This document shows positions 1-10,440 of a stretch of 64,000 nt of DNA, piece after piece. The DNA is taken from positions 227,720,493 through 227,784,492 of the forward strand of contig NC_057795.1 of the NCBI RefSeq assembly GCF_018294505.1. The letters are read 5' to 3'. The translations under genes were made by a program, and so were the position numbers. Below the pieces are notes generated by a model. That model saw only the letters and a program-made list of their open reading frames with translations. It was not told the DNA's origin and ran no database searches. Origin of the DNA: Triticum aestivum. Taxonomy: Eukaryota; Streptophyta; Magnoliopsida; Poales; Poaceae. The first letter of the stretch is position 1; every line of letters starts with the position of its first letter.

Positions 1-1249
1 TTATCGGAGAGGAGTCCCGTGGGGCCCACGAGGGTGGAGGGCCCCCCTAGGGCGCGGACTTGTGGCTCGTGGACACCTCGTGGGTCCTCCTGGCTTGTTC
101 TCGATGCAAGCTTCTGTAGCCACCAAAAAATTCTCGGGAGCCCATTCCGGCACCCTGCCGGATGGGGAATCCATCACTGGTGGCCATCTTCATCATCTCG
201 GCACTCTCCATGACGAGGAGGGAGTAGTTCACCCTCGGGGCTGAGGGTATGTACCAGTAGCTATGTGTTTGATCTCTCTCTCTCTCTCTCTCTCTCTCGT
301 GTTCTTGATATGGCACGATCTTGATGTACCGTGAGCTTTGCTATTATAGTTGGATCTTATGATGTTTCTCCCCCTCTATTCTCTTGTAATGGATTGAGTT
401 TTCCCTTTGAAGTTATCTTATCGGATTGAGTCTTTACGGATTTGAGAACACTTGATGTATTGCTTGCGTGAGATACCCGTGGTGACAATGGGGTATTCTA
501 TTGAGTCACTTGATGTATGTTTTGGTGATCAACTTGCGGGTTCCGTGACCTTGGGAATCTATGCACAGGGGTTGGCACACATTTTCGTCTTGACTCTCTG
601 GTAGAAAGTTTGGGGCACTCTATGAAGTACTTTGTGTTGGTTTGAATAGATGAATCTGAGATTGTGTGATGCATATCGTATAATCATACCCACGGATACT
701 TGTGGTGACATTGGAGTATCTAGGTGACATTAGGGTTTTGGTTGATTTGTGTCTTAAGGTGTTATTTTACTACAAACTCTAGGGCTGTTTGCGACACTTA
801 TAGGAATAGCCCAATGTATTGATCGAAAAGAATAACTTTGAGGTGGTTTCATAACCTACAATAATCTCTTCGTTTGTTCTCCGCTATTAGTGACTTGGGA
901 GTGACTCCTTGTTGCATGTTGAGGGATTGTTATATGATCCAATTATGTTAATACTGTTGAGAGAACTTGCACTAGTGAAAGTATGAACCCTATGCCTTGT
1001 TTCGAAGAATTGCAATACTGTTTGTGCTCACTTTTATCATTAGTTACCTTGCTGTTTTTATATTTTCATATGACAAAAACCCATATATACCATCCATATT
1101 GCACTTGTATCACCATCTCTTCGCCAAACTAGTGCACCTATACAATTTACCATTGTATTGGGTGTGTTGGGGACACAAGAGACTCTTTTGGTTATTTGGT
1201 TGCAGGGTTGTTTGAGAGAGACCATCTTCATCCTACGCCTCCCACGGAT
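1..1249 (+). mobile_element. 3' part of a Sabrina/WHAM/Fatima-like LTR (left of a nested insertion)
   Basis: Non-coding LTR sequence that resumes at 9067 after an inserted gypsy element and ends at 9180 with ATCA, a typical LTR 3' end. From memory it resembles the LTR of the abundant Triticeae Sabrina/WHAM/Fatima gypsy group; the name is unverified. The window opens inside the LTR, so its 5' end is not visible. It may be a solo LTR or the 3' LTR of an element lying to the left. A (TC)13 microsatellite sits at about 273-298. Short ORFs here are not supported as genes. Confidence 0.75.
273..298. repeat. (TC)n microsatellite
   Basis: About 13 TC dinucleotides in a row within the LTR. Confidence 0.95.
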
Positions 1250-2156
1250 TGATAGAGGCGAGGGTCCCGATCTTTCGATGAGATGATTACTATCTATTTG
1301 GTGAAGATGACTTTGACGATCCGACTACAAACGTGCACGACGTTGCACCTTAGTAATCGCCAAACCAACTCCGAGAGGTTATTGACCATGCGGGAGCACA
1401 ATCAACCTGACCATGAAGGTCTATTCCTGCAAGCAATCGAAGAACAAGCAAGAATATGATAAAAGCAATCTAAATATTGCGAGTATATATGAAGTATTGA
1501 TAAAGGTGGAGATCCGTAATCGGTCTTGGTCTGGTCGTTGGACACAAACGAAGTACACGAAGTTCCAATGGCTAACTTTTAACTAAACAAATCCCAAAGT
1601 CTAAACGGTGCCCTAAGGGCTGTATATATGGAGGAAGAGGGGGGAATTTCATGGACCTTAGTGGAGGGGTCCGAAACCAACCCTATCTCTTGTTTCCCCA
1701 CACATACGGACTCTAAAAATAGCCTATACTTATGTATTTCGAAATTACATGGGCCTGGCCCAATAAAAAGGCGACGCAACACCTATAAGAGCCCATGGAC
1801 GAAATTTATGAAGTGCCATCTTGTATATTTCGTCCAAGGCTTCATGCACTCATTATGGTGGCTTCAAAGCCCTAAAATCATCACTTTTAACTCCGTTCTT
1901 GTTCCCCTTGCGCATGCCATCATCTCCATGCTTGTTCTTGCTCCAATGTTCATCCTTCTCCAAGCTAGGCCCTCCATTTGTAAGCAAAACAAATGTATCC
2001 AATTTGGGCAGCATCATATTCTCATGAGCATTAGAATCGTTACCAAGAAACAAAAGTACTTGATAATTTAATTGGCGTGCGCGAGCTCTAGTAATTGGTC
2101 CAGTATATGTAGCAGTAGGGGCTGTGGGTGTAACAATGGTATTGATGTCCTCATCA
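1250..2156 (-). repeat. 3' LTR of the gypsy element
   Basis: 907-bp direct repeat of 8157-9066, identified by matching start and end. The polyprotein reading frame enters this LTR from 2156 and stays open to a stop at 1853, so about 100 codons lie in the LTR. Confidence 0.95.
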
Positions 2157-3544
2157 TCCCCCCCTTCTACAAATGAAGTCGTCCTCGACGGAAGCCCATC
2201 TTCCTCACCCAAATAAGGCTTCAAATATGCAATTTTAAAAGTGGGACTAACCCCAAAATCTGCAGGAAGCTCAAGTTTATATGCATTATCATTTATTTTC
2301 TCCAACACCTTAAAAGGACCATCAGCACGAGGCATTAGCTTTGATTTGCGCAAATCAGGAAATCTATCCTTACGCAAATGTAACCAAACAACATCTCCAG
2401 GTGCAAACACAACATGTTTTCTACCCTTATCTCTAGCAAGTTTATATTTAGCATTCATGCACTCAATGTTTTCCTTAGTTAACTCATGCATTTTTAAAAT
2501 CAATTCAGCACGTTGTTTAGCATCTAAATTAACCTTCTCCGAAAATGGAAGAGGCGACAAATCAATAGGTGCACGAGGTAGGAAACCATACACAATTTCA
2601 AAAGGGCACATCTTAGTAGTAGAATGCAATGAACGATTATAAGCAAATTCAATATGAGGCAATCATTCTTCCCACATTTTTTTATTATTCTTCAAAATAG
2701 CCCTAAGCATAGTAGACAATGTTCTATTGACTACTTCAGTTTGTCCATCAGTTTGGGGGTGAAAAGTAGTACTAAAAAGCAGTTTAGTCCCCAACTTAGC
2801 CCATAAACATCTCCAAAAGTGGCTAAGAAATTTAGTATCACGATCTAAAACAATAATATTTGGCACACCATGCAAGCGAATAATTTCATGAAAGAACAAA
2901 TCAGCAACATTAACAGCATCATCGCTTTTATGACATGGTATAAAGTGTGCCATTTTCGAGAATCTATCCACGACAACAAATATGCTATCCCTCCCCTTCT
3001 TTGTTCGACGTAAACCTAAAACAAAGTCCATAGATATATCCTCCCAAGGAACACTAGGTACATGCAATGGCATATATAAACCATGAGGATTGAGTCGTGA
3101 CTTAGCTTTTTGACATGTAGTGCAGCGAGCAACAAAGCGCTCAACATCCCGTCTCATCTTTGGCCAAAAGAAATGTGTAGCAAGTACGTCCTCCGTCTTC
3201 TTCACGCCAAAGTGTCCCATTAATCCTCCTCCATGCGCCTCCTGCAACAAGAAAAGATGAATGGAGCTAGCTGGAATGCATAGCTTGTTAGCACAGAACA
3301 CAAAGCCATCATTAATGACGAACTTGTTCCATGTTCTACCTTCATTACAATTCTGCAATACATCTTTAAAATCAGCATCATGCACATATTGATCTTTGAT
3401 GGTCTCCAAACCAAATATTTTGAAGTCAAGTTGTGAAAGCATAGTATAGCAACGAGACAATGCACCAGCAATAACATTTTCTTTACCCTTCTTTTCTTTA
3501 ATGACATAAGGGAAAGTCTCAATGAATTCAACCCATTTAGCATG
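1853..3544 (-). pseudogene. Integrase and C-terminal tail of gypsy Pol (broken by a stop)
   Basis: Integrase inserts retrotransposon cDNA into the host chromosome. The reading shows an HHCC zinc-binding region (EAHGG...GHFG with CTTCQKAK), a catalytic core with Asp in SMDFVLGL, Asp in VLDRDTKF and Glu in DGQTEVVNR, then a GPY/F-type module (GDVVWLHLRK, DGPFKVLEKI) and an Arg/Ala-rich tail (GPITRARARQL). A TGA at 2663-2665 lies directly before the LPHIEFAYNR segment, where a Trp codon is usual. Another TGA lies near 3545, at a point where family members have Arg. The tail crosses the PPT into the 3' LTR and ends at 1853. Start and processing sites cannot be defined. Confidence 0.88.
2157..2168 (-). 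other. Polypurine tract of the gypsy element
   Basis: On the minus strand a purine run of the type AGAAGGGGGGGA lies directly next to the 3' LTR start, as expected for the plus-strand primer of reverse transcription. It is also read in the polyprotein frame as part of an acidic Glu/Gly/Asp tract. Confidence 0.9.
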
Positions 3545-5092
3545 TCAACGATTCAGTTTAGCTTGACTTTTAATATGTTTCAAAGATTCATGACCAGAGT
3601 GTATAACAAATTCTTTGGGCCATAATTAATGTTGCCATGTTTCTAAAGTCCAAACAAGAGCATATAATTCTTTATCATAAGTAGAATAATTCAGACTAGG
3701 CCCACTCAATTTTTCAGAAAAGTATGCAATAGGTTTGCCATCTTGTACTAAAACACCTCCTAATCCAATTCCACTAGCATCACATTCAAGCTCAAAAGTC
3801 TTATTAAAATCAGGATGTTGGAGTAAAGGAGCATGTGTCAACTTATCTTTCAATACTGTGAAGGCTTCTTCCTGTGTGGTATCCCAAAGAAAAGGCACAT
3901 CTTTCTTTGTAAGCTCATTGAGAGGTGCAGCAATGGTGCTGAAATCTCTCACAAAACGCCTATAGAATCCAGCGAGGCCAAGAAAACTCCTCACTTGTGT
4001 AACCGTTTTGGGCTGCGGCCAACTCTCAATAGCTTCAATCTTGGCTTTATCAACTTCAATTCCCTGTGGAGTAACAACATAGCCAAGAAAAGATACTCGG
4101 TCGGTGCGAAAGGTGCACTTCCCAAGGTTACCAAACAAACGTGCATCACGTAAAGCAATAAAAACAGCACGTAAATGTTTAAAATGTTCCTCCAAAGATC
4201 TGCTATAAATCAGTATATCATCAAAATAGACTACCACAAATCGTCCAATAAAAGCACGTAAAACTTCGTTCATTAGTCTCATGAAAGTACTAGGTGCATT
4301 AGTTAACCCAGAAGGCATGACTAACCACTCATATAATCCAAACTTAGTTTTAAATGTCGTTTTCCATTCATCTCCCAATTTCATACGAATTTGATGGTAT
4401 CCACTACGCAAATCAACTTTGGAAAACATTGTAGAGCCACTCAATTCATCAAGCATATCATCTAGCCTAGGAATAGGATGACGATAACGAATAGTAATAT
4501 TATTAATGCCTCTACAATCAACACACATACGTGATGTGCCATCCTTTTTCGGCACTAGAATAATAGGAACATCACAAGGACTAAGGGATTCACGTATATA
4601 AACTTTGTCGAGTAGCTCCTGTACTTGATGCATAATCTCCTTTGTCTCCTCTGGATTGGTACGGTATGGTGCACGGTTGGGTCATGATGCACCTGGAATT
4701 AAGTCAATCTGATGCTCAATCCCTCAAATGGGAGGTAATCCCGGTGGCAAGTCTTGTGGAAAGACGTCAGCGAACTCCTGCAAAATATTAGTGACAGCAG
4801 GAGGCAAAGAAGAAGGCACGTCCTCAAATGAAAATAATGCCTCTTTGCACACAAAAGCATAGCAAACAGATTTGCTGAAATCTAGCTCATCAGTATCAGA
4901 TTTAGTGGCAAGTAAACATGCACTTTTCAATTTAATTTCAGAAGCAACACTAGATGGTTTACTATTAGGCTTCATTTGTTGCTCAAATTCTTTTGCCACA
5001 ATCTTATTTGCACTCTTATTTTTCTCCTGTTTTGCGTTATTAGCTCTATTAATATCATCTTTCAAAATGGAATCAGGAGTCATAGGAAGCAA
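3545..5092 (-). pseudogene. Linker, reverse transcriptase and RNase H of gypsy Pol (broken)
   Basis: Reverse transcriptase copies element RNA to cDNA and RNase H removes the RNA strand. RT motifs in order: [32 protein letters not shown] (the catalytic YxDD) and FLGYVV. RNase H follows ([13 protein letters not shown], then [13 protein letters not shown]). An acidic and Pro-rich linker precedes RT (4724-5092). Stops: TGA 4724-4726, a TGA near 4680, TAA 3626-3628 in the RNase H region, and a TGA near 3545. Most TGA positions fall where related polyproteins carry Arg, consistent with CGA to TGA decay. The frame differs from gag-protease because of a 1-nt loss in an A run near 5090. Confidence 0.92.
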
Positions 5093-5599
5093 AGTAATGT
5101 TTTATCCTTATGAACAAGAGTATAATGATTGTTTCTACCATGGTGTACAGAATTTTTATCAAATTGGCATGGTCGACCAAGTAATAAGGAACATGCTTGC
5201 ATAGGTACCACATCACAATCAATAAAATCAGCATATGTAGAGATACTAAAATGCACACGAATAGTATGTGTTACCTTAACCTTGCCGCTGTTATTGAACC
5301 ATTGGATGTAGTAAGGATGTGGATGTGGTCTTGTGGTGAGAGATAGCTTCTCCACCATCTCCATGCTAGCCAAGTTATTGCAGCTCCCTCCGTCTATGAT
5401 GACGCGCACAGAACGTTCCTTCACAACTCCCTTTGTATGGAACAAATTGTGCCTCTGATTTTGCTCAGCTTGTGTCACCTGCACACTCAAAACACGTTGA
5501 GCAACTAAACATTCATACATGTCAGCGTCTTCAGGAGCCATGTATTGCGTCTCATGATCAGAATTAGCTCCACCGTGTTCTTCACTTGTAATAAGCGCC
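5080..5599 (-). pseudogene. Aspartic protease region of gypsy Pol, ending in a frameshift
   Basis: Retropepsin-like protease that would cleave Gag-Pol. The same frame as gag continues without a stop from the zinc knuckle. The likely active-site loop is IIDGGSCNNLAS (a D-G/S-G type motif; Asp kept, second position Gly), followed by a flap and core region (SLLLGRPCQFDKNSVHHGR). The frame runs into a TGA at 5080. Continuing in the next frame restores the expected reading, so a 1-nt deletion in an A-run near 5090 separates protease from RT in this copy. Ancestrally gag-pol was probably one ORF. Confidence 0.75.
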
Positions 5600-6948
5600 A
5601 AAGTCTCCTTATCATAGTCACTAGCGGAATCATACCCACCATCCTTAGTAGCAATCATCACACGCTGAGATTTGCATTCTCTCGCATAATGACCTCTTCC
5701 CTTACAACACCGACAAATAATATCACTTGTGTGCCCTGTTGATGCCATGGAAGAAGAAGAGCTCTGTGCAGGCCTGACAAGTGCGCTCTTGGCAAATAGT
5801 GGTGGTTGTGCCTGCTTTCTTGTATCACGGCTGTAGGTGGCACCTGATGGAGGTGCTGGTGCAATGGAAGTAGAAGATGCACGCGGTGTCCATGATGAAG
5901 GCCGACCTGCAAAAAAGTTAGTTCACGCCAACCCCTGTTGATCCTGCACTTCACGTTCAGCTTTACAAGCAAGATGGAATAAACGAGTGATATTAGTATA
6001 CTCCTTACACTCTAGAATGGTCCGAATCTCTCTATTTAATCCACCCATAAAACATGCAAGCATAACTTCATTCTCCTCAACAATACCACATCTAATCATG
6101 CCAGTTTGTAATTCCTGATAATATTCTTCTACAGAATTTTTTCCTTGTCTTAAACGCTGTAATTTTTGAATTAATTCACGTTGATAATATGGTGGAACCC
6201 AACGAGTACGCATAGCAGTTTTCAAAGCAACCCAAGTAGCTGGAATAGGATATAATATACAATGTTCAGACCACCAAACACATGCAAAGCTAGTGAAAGC
6301 ACAAACAGCAGCAGGAACACGTCTCTCCTCGGGTTATTGTAAACATGTAAATCGTTGTTCAGTTTCTAACTCCCAAGTAAGATATATATCAGGAACATAT
6401 CTACCCTCAAATGGTGGAATATTCAATTTCGGTTTAGGAAAATGGCCATGATCTCATACCTGAGGGAGAGCCCTACCATTGTGATTATTTGCATGTGGAC
6501 GACCTGGTGGATGTGGTGCTGGTGGTTGCACGTAGTTCTGATTTTGATCAACCTCATCCTCGTAATCTCTCGCATAATCATCCTCCGCATCAGCAGCAGG
6601 AGCCAAAGAAGTATCAATAAGAGCACCAACAGTTTGGCCAGGCTGAAGAAGGACACGGCTCGCTCGGTGGAGGGCTATTTCGCAACATGGAGGTAGTAGT
6701 AGTTGTTGTTGTTGTTGCAGAGGTGCGGCAGGTGCATCCGGTGGTGGAAGACGCGCAAGCAGTTCATTAAATCTGTTATCGAGCTTTGTTTCGAACGTTG
6801 TCTCAAGGCCAGTGATCTTCTCCATGGCCTCTTCAAAATTGATCAGCACATCTTGCACCTGTTCAGTCATCATTTGCTGAAACTTATCATGAAGCTCCTT
6901 GTTCGTTAAGTTATCCCAGTCAATCTCGTCGGCTTGTGATCCTGGCAT
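5600..6948 (-). pseudogene. Gag of the gypsy element (stops at 6454, near 6335 and 5923)
   Basis: Gag forms the virus-like particle and binds element RNA. The chosen start is the Met of MPGSQADEID at 6946-6948, after a non-conserved upstream stretch. Visible order: a short coiled-coil-like N-terminus (NKELHDKFQQMM), a Gln/Pro-rich linker, the retrotransposon Gag core (PPYYQRELIQKLQRLRQG, YYQELQ, FMGGLNREIRT) and a CCHC zinc knuckle (CRCCKGRGHYAREC, about 5671-5712). In-frame stops lie at 6454-6456, near 6335, and at 5923-5925. The core matches a second gag at 58799-59197. Confidence 0.88.
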
Positions 6949-8144
6949 GGTTAGCAACAATAGAAACACACAACAATATGGTCCTACAGACTACTAACAA
7001 GTGGTGGTGGTGGGTGTCACAAATCCATCAAGCAAAACTCAAATTCTTACCAGTTCTTACCCAGCAGCAGGCGGTGATCGGCAACCGTTGTAGTCAAAAC
7101 TCTCAAAGCTTGGATAGAGCGATTACCAGGGAGAGTCAAACGCACGACGTAGATGTATGTGGAGTTGGGAAGGCTTATAATATGGTAGTAAAAGGGTCAG
7201 CAATAATCAATTCAGATATGCAAAGTTGAATAAACGCTCAGCGACGGTACTGTGCCGGTCCTAGGCTAGACCGTGCTAGAGACGCGAGCCTAGAACAGTA
7301 ACAAAATCATGACGCTACACATAAACAAGGGAAAAGCACACTCTGGAATTTTTTTTCACTCTGTTTTTTTTGCGCTCCTCTTTTTTTGCGAAAAATCACT
7401 ATAATGGCGAGTGTCTCAAAACTCTTCCCAGGTCAAACTGACAGGACAGACACGAAATTTTTTTTGACTTTTTTTCGGATATCAGGGCAGCGACGACGAA
7501 AAAGTGCAACGAAAAGTCACTATGATGGCATGTGGCTCAAAAGACTCAGAAAAGCCTAAAAATAGGATAGGGGGAAAATATTTTTGTCTGCGAAAATTTT
7601 GGCCTAAAAGCCTAAAATATTTTTTTCCCAAAACCTACTCAAGCAAGGAAAGACGAATCGGAAATTAGACGGATCTCAAAAACAAACCTAATATGAAAGT
7701 AACTCGGATTGGTGGTGGATATATGGTGGTAGGATATGACAGCGGTGGTGGTATATGGTAGCGGTGGTGGTATATGGATACGGATCGGTGGTGGTATATG
7801 GATACGGATTGGTGGTGGTATATGGATATGGATTCAGAGTGGTGGCGGATCAGCGGTGGTGGTAGATGGCAGGAGCGATAACGATGGTGCGGCAGCGGCG
7901 TGACAACTTGTGAACAGAACTCGAAACTCTAAGGGAAACTAGACGCTAAGACCAGGAACTTGACACGATGATGCAACTGCAAATTCAACAAAGCAAATAC
8001 AGAAGAGATTATGCAAAGGCTCAGATTGGTTCGGATAGGATGAACTACCCTAATTTTTTTGGCTTTTTTGTGGACTATAGGTTTGAAGAAAAGACTCGAT
8101 TTAAACTACGAAAAACTGTAAAATCTCACTGAGCAACCTGAAAA
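6949..8144 (-). other. Leader (untranslated region) of the gypsy element
   Basis: No supported gene. This is the RNA leader between PBS and gag. Near 7709-7860 it holds an imperfect tandem repeat built on GGTGGTGGTATATGGATA. Oligo-T/oligo-A runs lie around 7350-7630. Segments near 7243-7300 and 7910-8156 match the leader of the pol-less element at 59580-60332. Confidence 0.8.
7256..7273 (-). other. Conserved stem-loop with CCTAGG palindrome in the leader
   Basis: The RNA strand reads CGGTC, an 8-nt loop, GACCG: a perfect 5-bp stem whose loop/stem edge holds the self-complementary hexamer CCTAGG. The same structure, with a 4-bp stem, recurs at 59590-59605 in the related leader. A role in RNA dimerisation or packaging is inference. 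Confidence 0.5.
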
Positions 8145-8154
8145 TCTGATACCA
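8145..8154 (-). other. Primer-binding site (initiator Met-tRNA type)
   Basis: The minus strand reads TGGTATCAGA, complementary to the 3' end of plant initiator Met-tRNA, two bases inside the 5' LTR end at 8157. Confidence 0.9.
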
Positions 8155-8156
8155 CT

Positions 8157-9066
8157 TGATAGAGGCGAGGGTCCCGATCTTTCGATGAGATGATAACTAT
8201 CGATTTGGTGAAGATGACTTTGACGATCCGACTACAAACATGCATGATGTTGCGCCTTAGCAATCGCTAAACCAACTCCGAGAGGTTATTGACCACGCCG
8301 GAGCACAATCAACCTGACCACGAAGGTCTATTCCTACAAGCAATCAAAGAACAAGCAAGAATATGATAAAAGCAATCTAAATATTGTGAGTATATATGAA
8401 GTATTGATAAAGGTGGGGATCCGTAAGCGGTCTTGGTCTGGTCGTTGGACACAAACAAAGTACACGAAGTTGCAATGGCTAACTTTTAACTAAACAAATC
8501 CCAAAGTCTAAACGGTGCCCTAAGGGCTCTATATATGGACGAAGAGGGGGGAATTCCATGGCCTTGGTGGAGGGGTCCGAAACCAACCCTATCTCTTGTT
8601 TCCCCACACATACTCACTCTAAAAATAGCCTATACTTATGTATTTCGAAATTACATGGGCCTGGCCCAATAAAAAGGCGACGCAGCACCTATAATAGCCT
8701 ATGGACGAAATTTATGAAGTGCCATCTTGTATATTTCGTCCAAGGCTTCATGCACTCTTTATGGTGGCTTCAAAGCCCTGAAATCATCACTTGTAACTCC
8801 GTTCTTGTTCCCCTTGCGCATGCCATCATCTCCATGCTTGTTCTTGCTCCAATGTTCATCCTTCTCCAAGCTAGGCCCTTCATTTGTAAGCAAAACAAAT
8901 GTATCCAATTTAGGTAGCATCATATTCTCATGAACATTAGAATCATTACAAAGAAACGAAAGTACCTGATATATAATTTAATTGGCGTGCGCGAGCTCTA
9001 GTAATTGGTCCGGTATATGTAGCAGTAGGGGCTGTGGGTGTAACAATGGTATTGATGTCCTCATCA
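8157..9066 (-). repeat. 5' LTR of the gypsy element
   Basis: 910-bp copy of 1250-2156. The coding frame seen in the 3' LTR is broken here by a small insertion near 8972, as expected for a non-coding copy. Confidence 0.95.
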
Positions 9067-9180
9067 TGGATTGATAAACCTTAGGTCATCCACTTGAGAG
9101 AAATTTGCTACTATCCTATAAACCTCTGCACTTGGAGGCCCAACAACGTCTACAAGAAGAAGGTTGCATAGTAGATATCA
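9067..9180 (+). mobile_element. Terminal 114 bp of the interrupted Sabrina-like LTR
   Basis: Continues the LTR sequence that stops at 1249. It ends ...ATATCA at 9180, after which unrelated gag sequence begins, so 9180 is an LTR terminus inserted into the gypsy element at 9181-13625. The TSD would be 9181-9185 (AGTGT); its partner lies outside the window. Confidence 0.8.
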
Positions 9181-9957
9181 AGTGTGTCCACCATACTTGC
9201 CGGATCCTGATCCATTATTTCCTGAGTACGGGGTATAGCGGGGCTTCTGTTGAACTCTAGAGTTGTACTATCCCTGTCCGTATTTCCTCTTGCGATTCTC
9301 CACCTGCTGCTGCTTGCCTTCCAGAATGAGAGCCTTGTCGACCAACTCTTGATAATTGTTAAAGGTAGCCACGGTCAACTGAAGTCCCAGATCATCCTTT
9401 AGTCCCTCCAGAAATTTCTCCTGCTTAGCGGCATCATCAGCCATGTCATGGGGAGCATACCTAGATAACTTGCTGAATTCCTCCACATAATCACCAACAG
9501 AATGATTTCCCTGGTGTCAGTTGTGGAACTCATGCTTCTTCGGACTCATAGCTCCATCTAAAACATGTGCGGTACAGAGTGCCTACTGGAACTGATCCCA
9601 AGTCACATTGGCTATGGGGAATGTGGTGGTGTAATTCTCCCACCACGAAGTTGCTGGTCCATCCAGTTGATTTGCGACAAAGCACACCTTCTTAGCGTGA
9701 GTGCATCCTGCGGTGGTCAGCTCCCTTCCGATCTTGCGAAGCCAGTCATCCACGATGCTCGGCTCCGGGCTGCTAGAGAACATGGGTGGGTTCAACCTCA
9801 GGAAACGGGTAAGGTTGTCGATCGGGGGTGGTGGCGGTGGGTTGTTGTTGTTATGGTTCTGGTTATGGTTCTGTAGGAGCATCTTCATGAGGGCATTGTG
9901 GTTCTGGATCGAATGGGTAAGTTCCGATGGGAATTCTGGGTCACGTCTTGGAGGCAT
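9181..9957 (-). pseudogene. Partial Gag of the truncated gypsy element
   Basis: Retrotransposon Gag, the structural capsid protein. Start at MPPRRDPEFP (9955-9957), then an Asn/His- and Pro-rich stretch and the Gag core (WLRKIGRELTTAGC, ATSWWENY, SVGDYVEEFSKLSRY, KFLEGLKDDLG), ending near KYGGHT where the LTR interrupts it. In-frame stops: TAG 9583-9585, a TGA near 9516 and TAG 9268-9270. It is clearly different in sequence from the Gag at 5600-6948. The pieces stay in one frame, so only substitutions broke it. Confidence 0.85.
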
Positions 9958-10424
9958 CTGATTAGGGTGGATGGGAAATTAAAATAGAATAAAATAAGGG
10001 CCTAATGAGGGAAATCATTACCCATATGCTTATGATAGCACGAAAACTCCAAATCAAGCAATTCACACAGATCACACCGCACGAGCAAAACCTATAGGTA
10101 AGGGCATATCCACAAGAGATATGATCTCTTCATACTATCGCAAATCATTAGTTGGACTCAACTTGGTAGTGGTGGTCCAAACTAAATCTCCTCAAATCAA
10201 TTTCAACTCTAGCTTCTTCTTCGCCAATTTTGTCTTCATAGGTCATGGTCTCATCGGGCTGAGCAACTTGGTCATGGGGTTCAACAACTGTTTTATTGAA
10301 GTGGAGAAGAGATAGAAATGAATAGAGAAGAGTCTAGACCAACGGATATATAAGGAAGTCATAAAATAGAGTTTTCTTCATATGGCTTTCCATTTCCTAG
10401 TGGTCGCGTCCTACAGTCAACATG
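9958..10424 (-). other. Leader of the truncated gypsy element
   Basis: AT-rich spacer between PBS and gag start. No supported ORF or RNA gene. Confidence 0.7.
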
Positions 10425-10437
10425 TGCTCTGATACCA
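10425..10437 (-). other. Primer-binding site (initiator Met-tRNA type)
   Basis: The minus strand reads TGGTATCAGAGCA, 3 bp from the LTR end at 10441. Confidence 0.92.
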
Positions 10438-10440
10438 TCT

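Larger units (their letters stand above)
1250..9066 (-). mobile_element. Full-length Ty3/gypsy LTR retrotransposon (decayed, autonomous type)
   Basis: Two direct LTRs (1250-2156 and 8157-9066) flank a 6.0-kb internal region. On the minus strand the order is LTR, PBS, leader, gag, protease, RT, RNase H, integrase, PPT, LTR; integrase after RT defines Ty3/gypsy. LTRs start TGATGAGG and end CTATCA on the minus strand. Flanks are CGGAT (1245-1249) and TGGAT (9067-9071), a 5-bp target duplication with one C/T change in a CpG context. By eye the LTRs differ at roughly 40-45 of about 910 positions. The polyprotein carries about eight stops and one frameshift, so this copy is defective. It lies inside the LTR spanning 1-9180. 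Confidence 0.95.

Noticed and set aside
8145..8154. tRNA-like sequences near PBS sites
   Set aside because: Only 9-15 bases complementary to the tRNA-Met 3' end; no cloverleaf, so not tRNA genes.
1250..9066. Endogenous pararetrovirus or other viral insertion
   Set aside because: RT precedes integrase, and LTRs, PBS, PPT and TSD are present: an ordinary Ty3/gypsy element. No envelope or movement protein seen.
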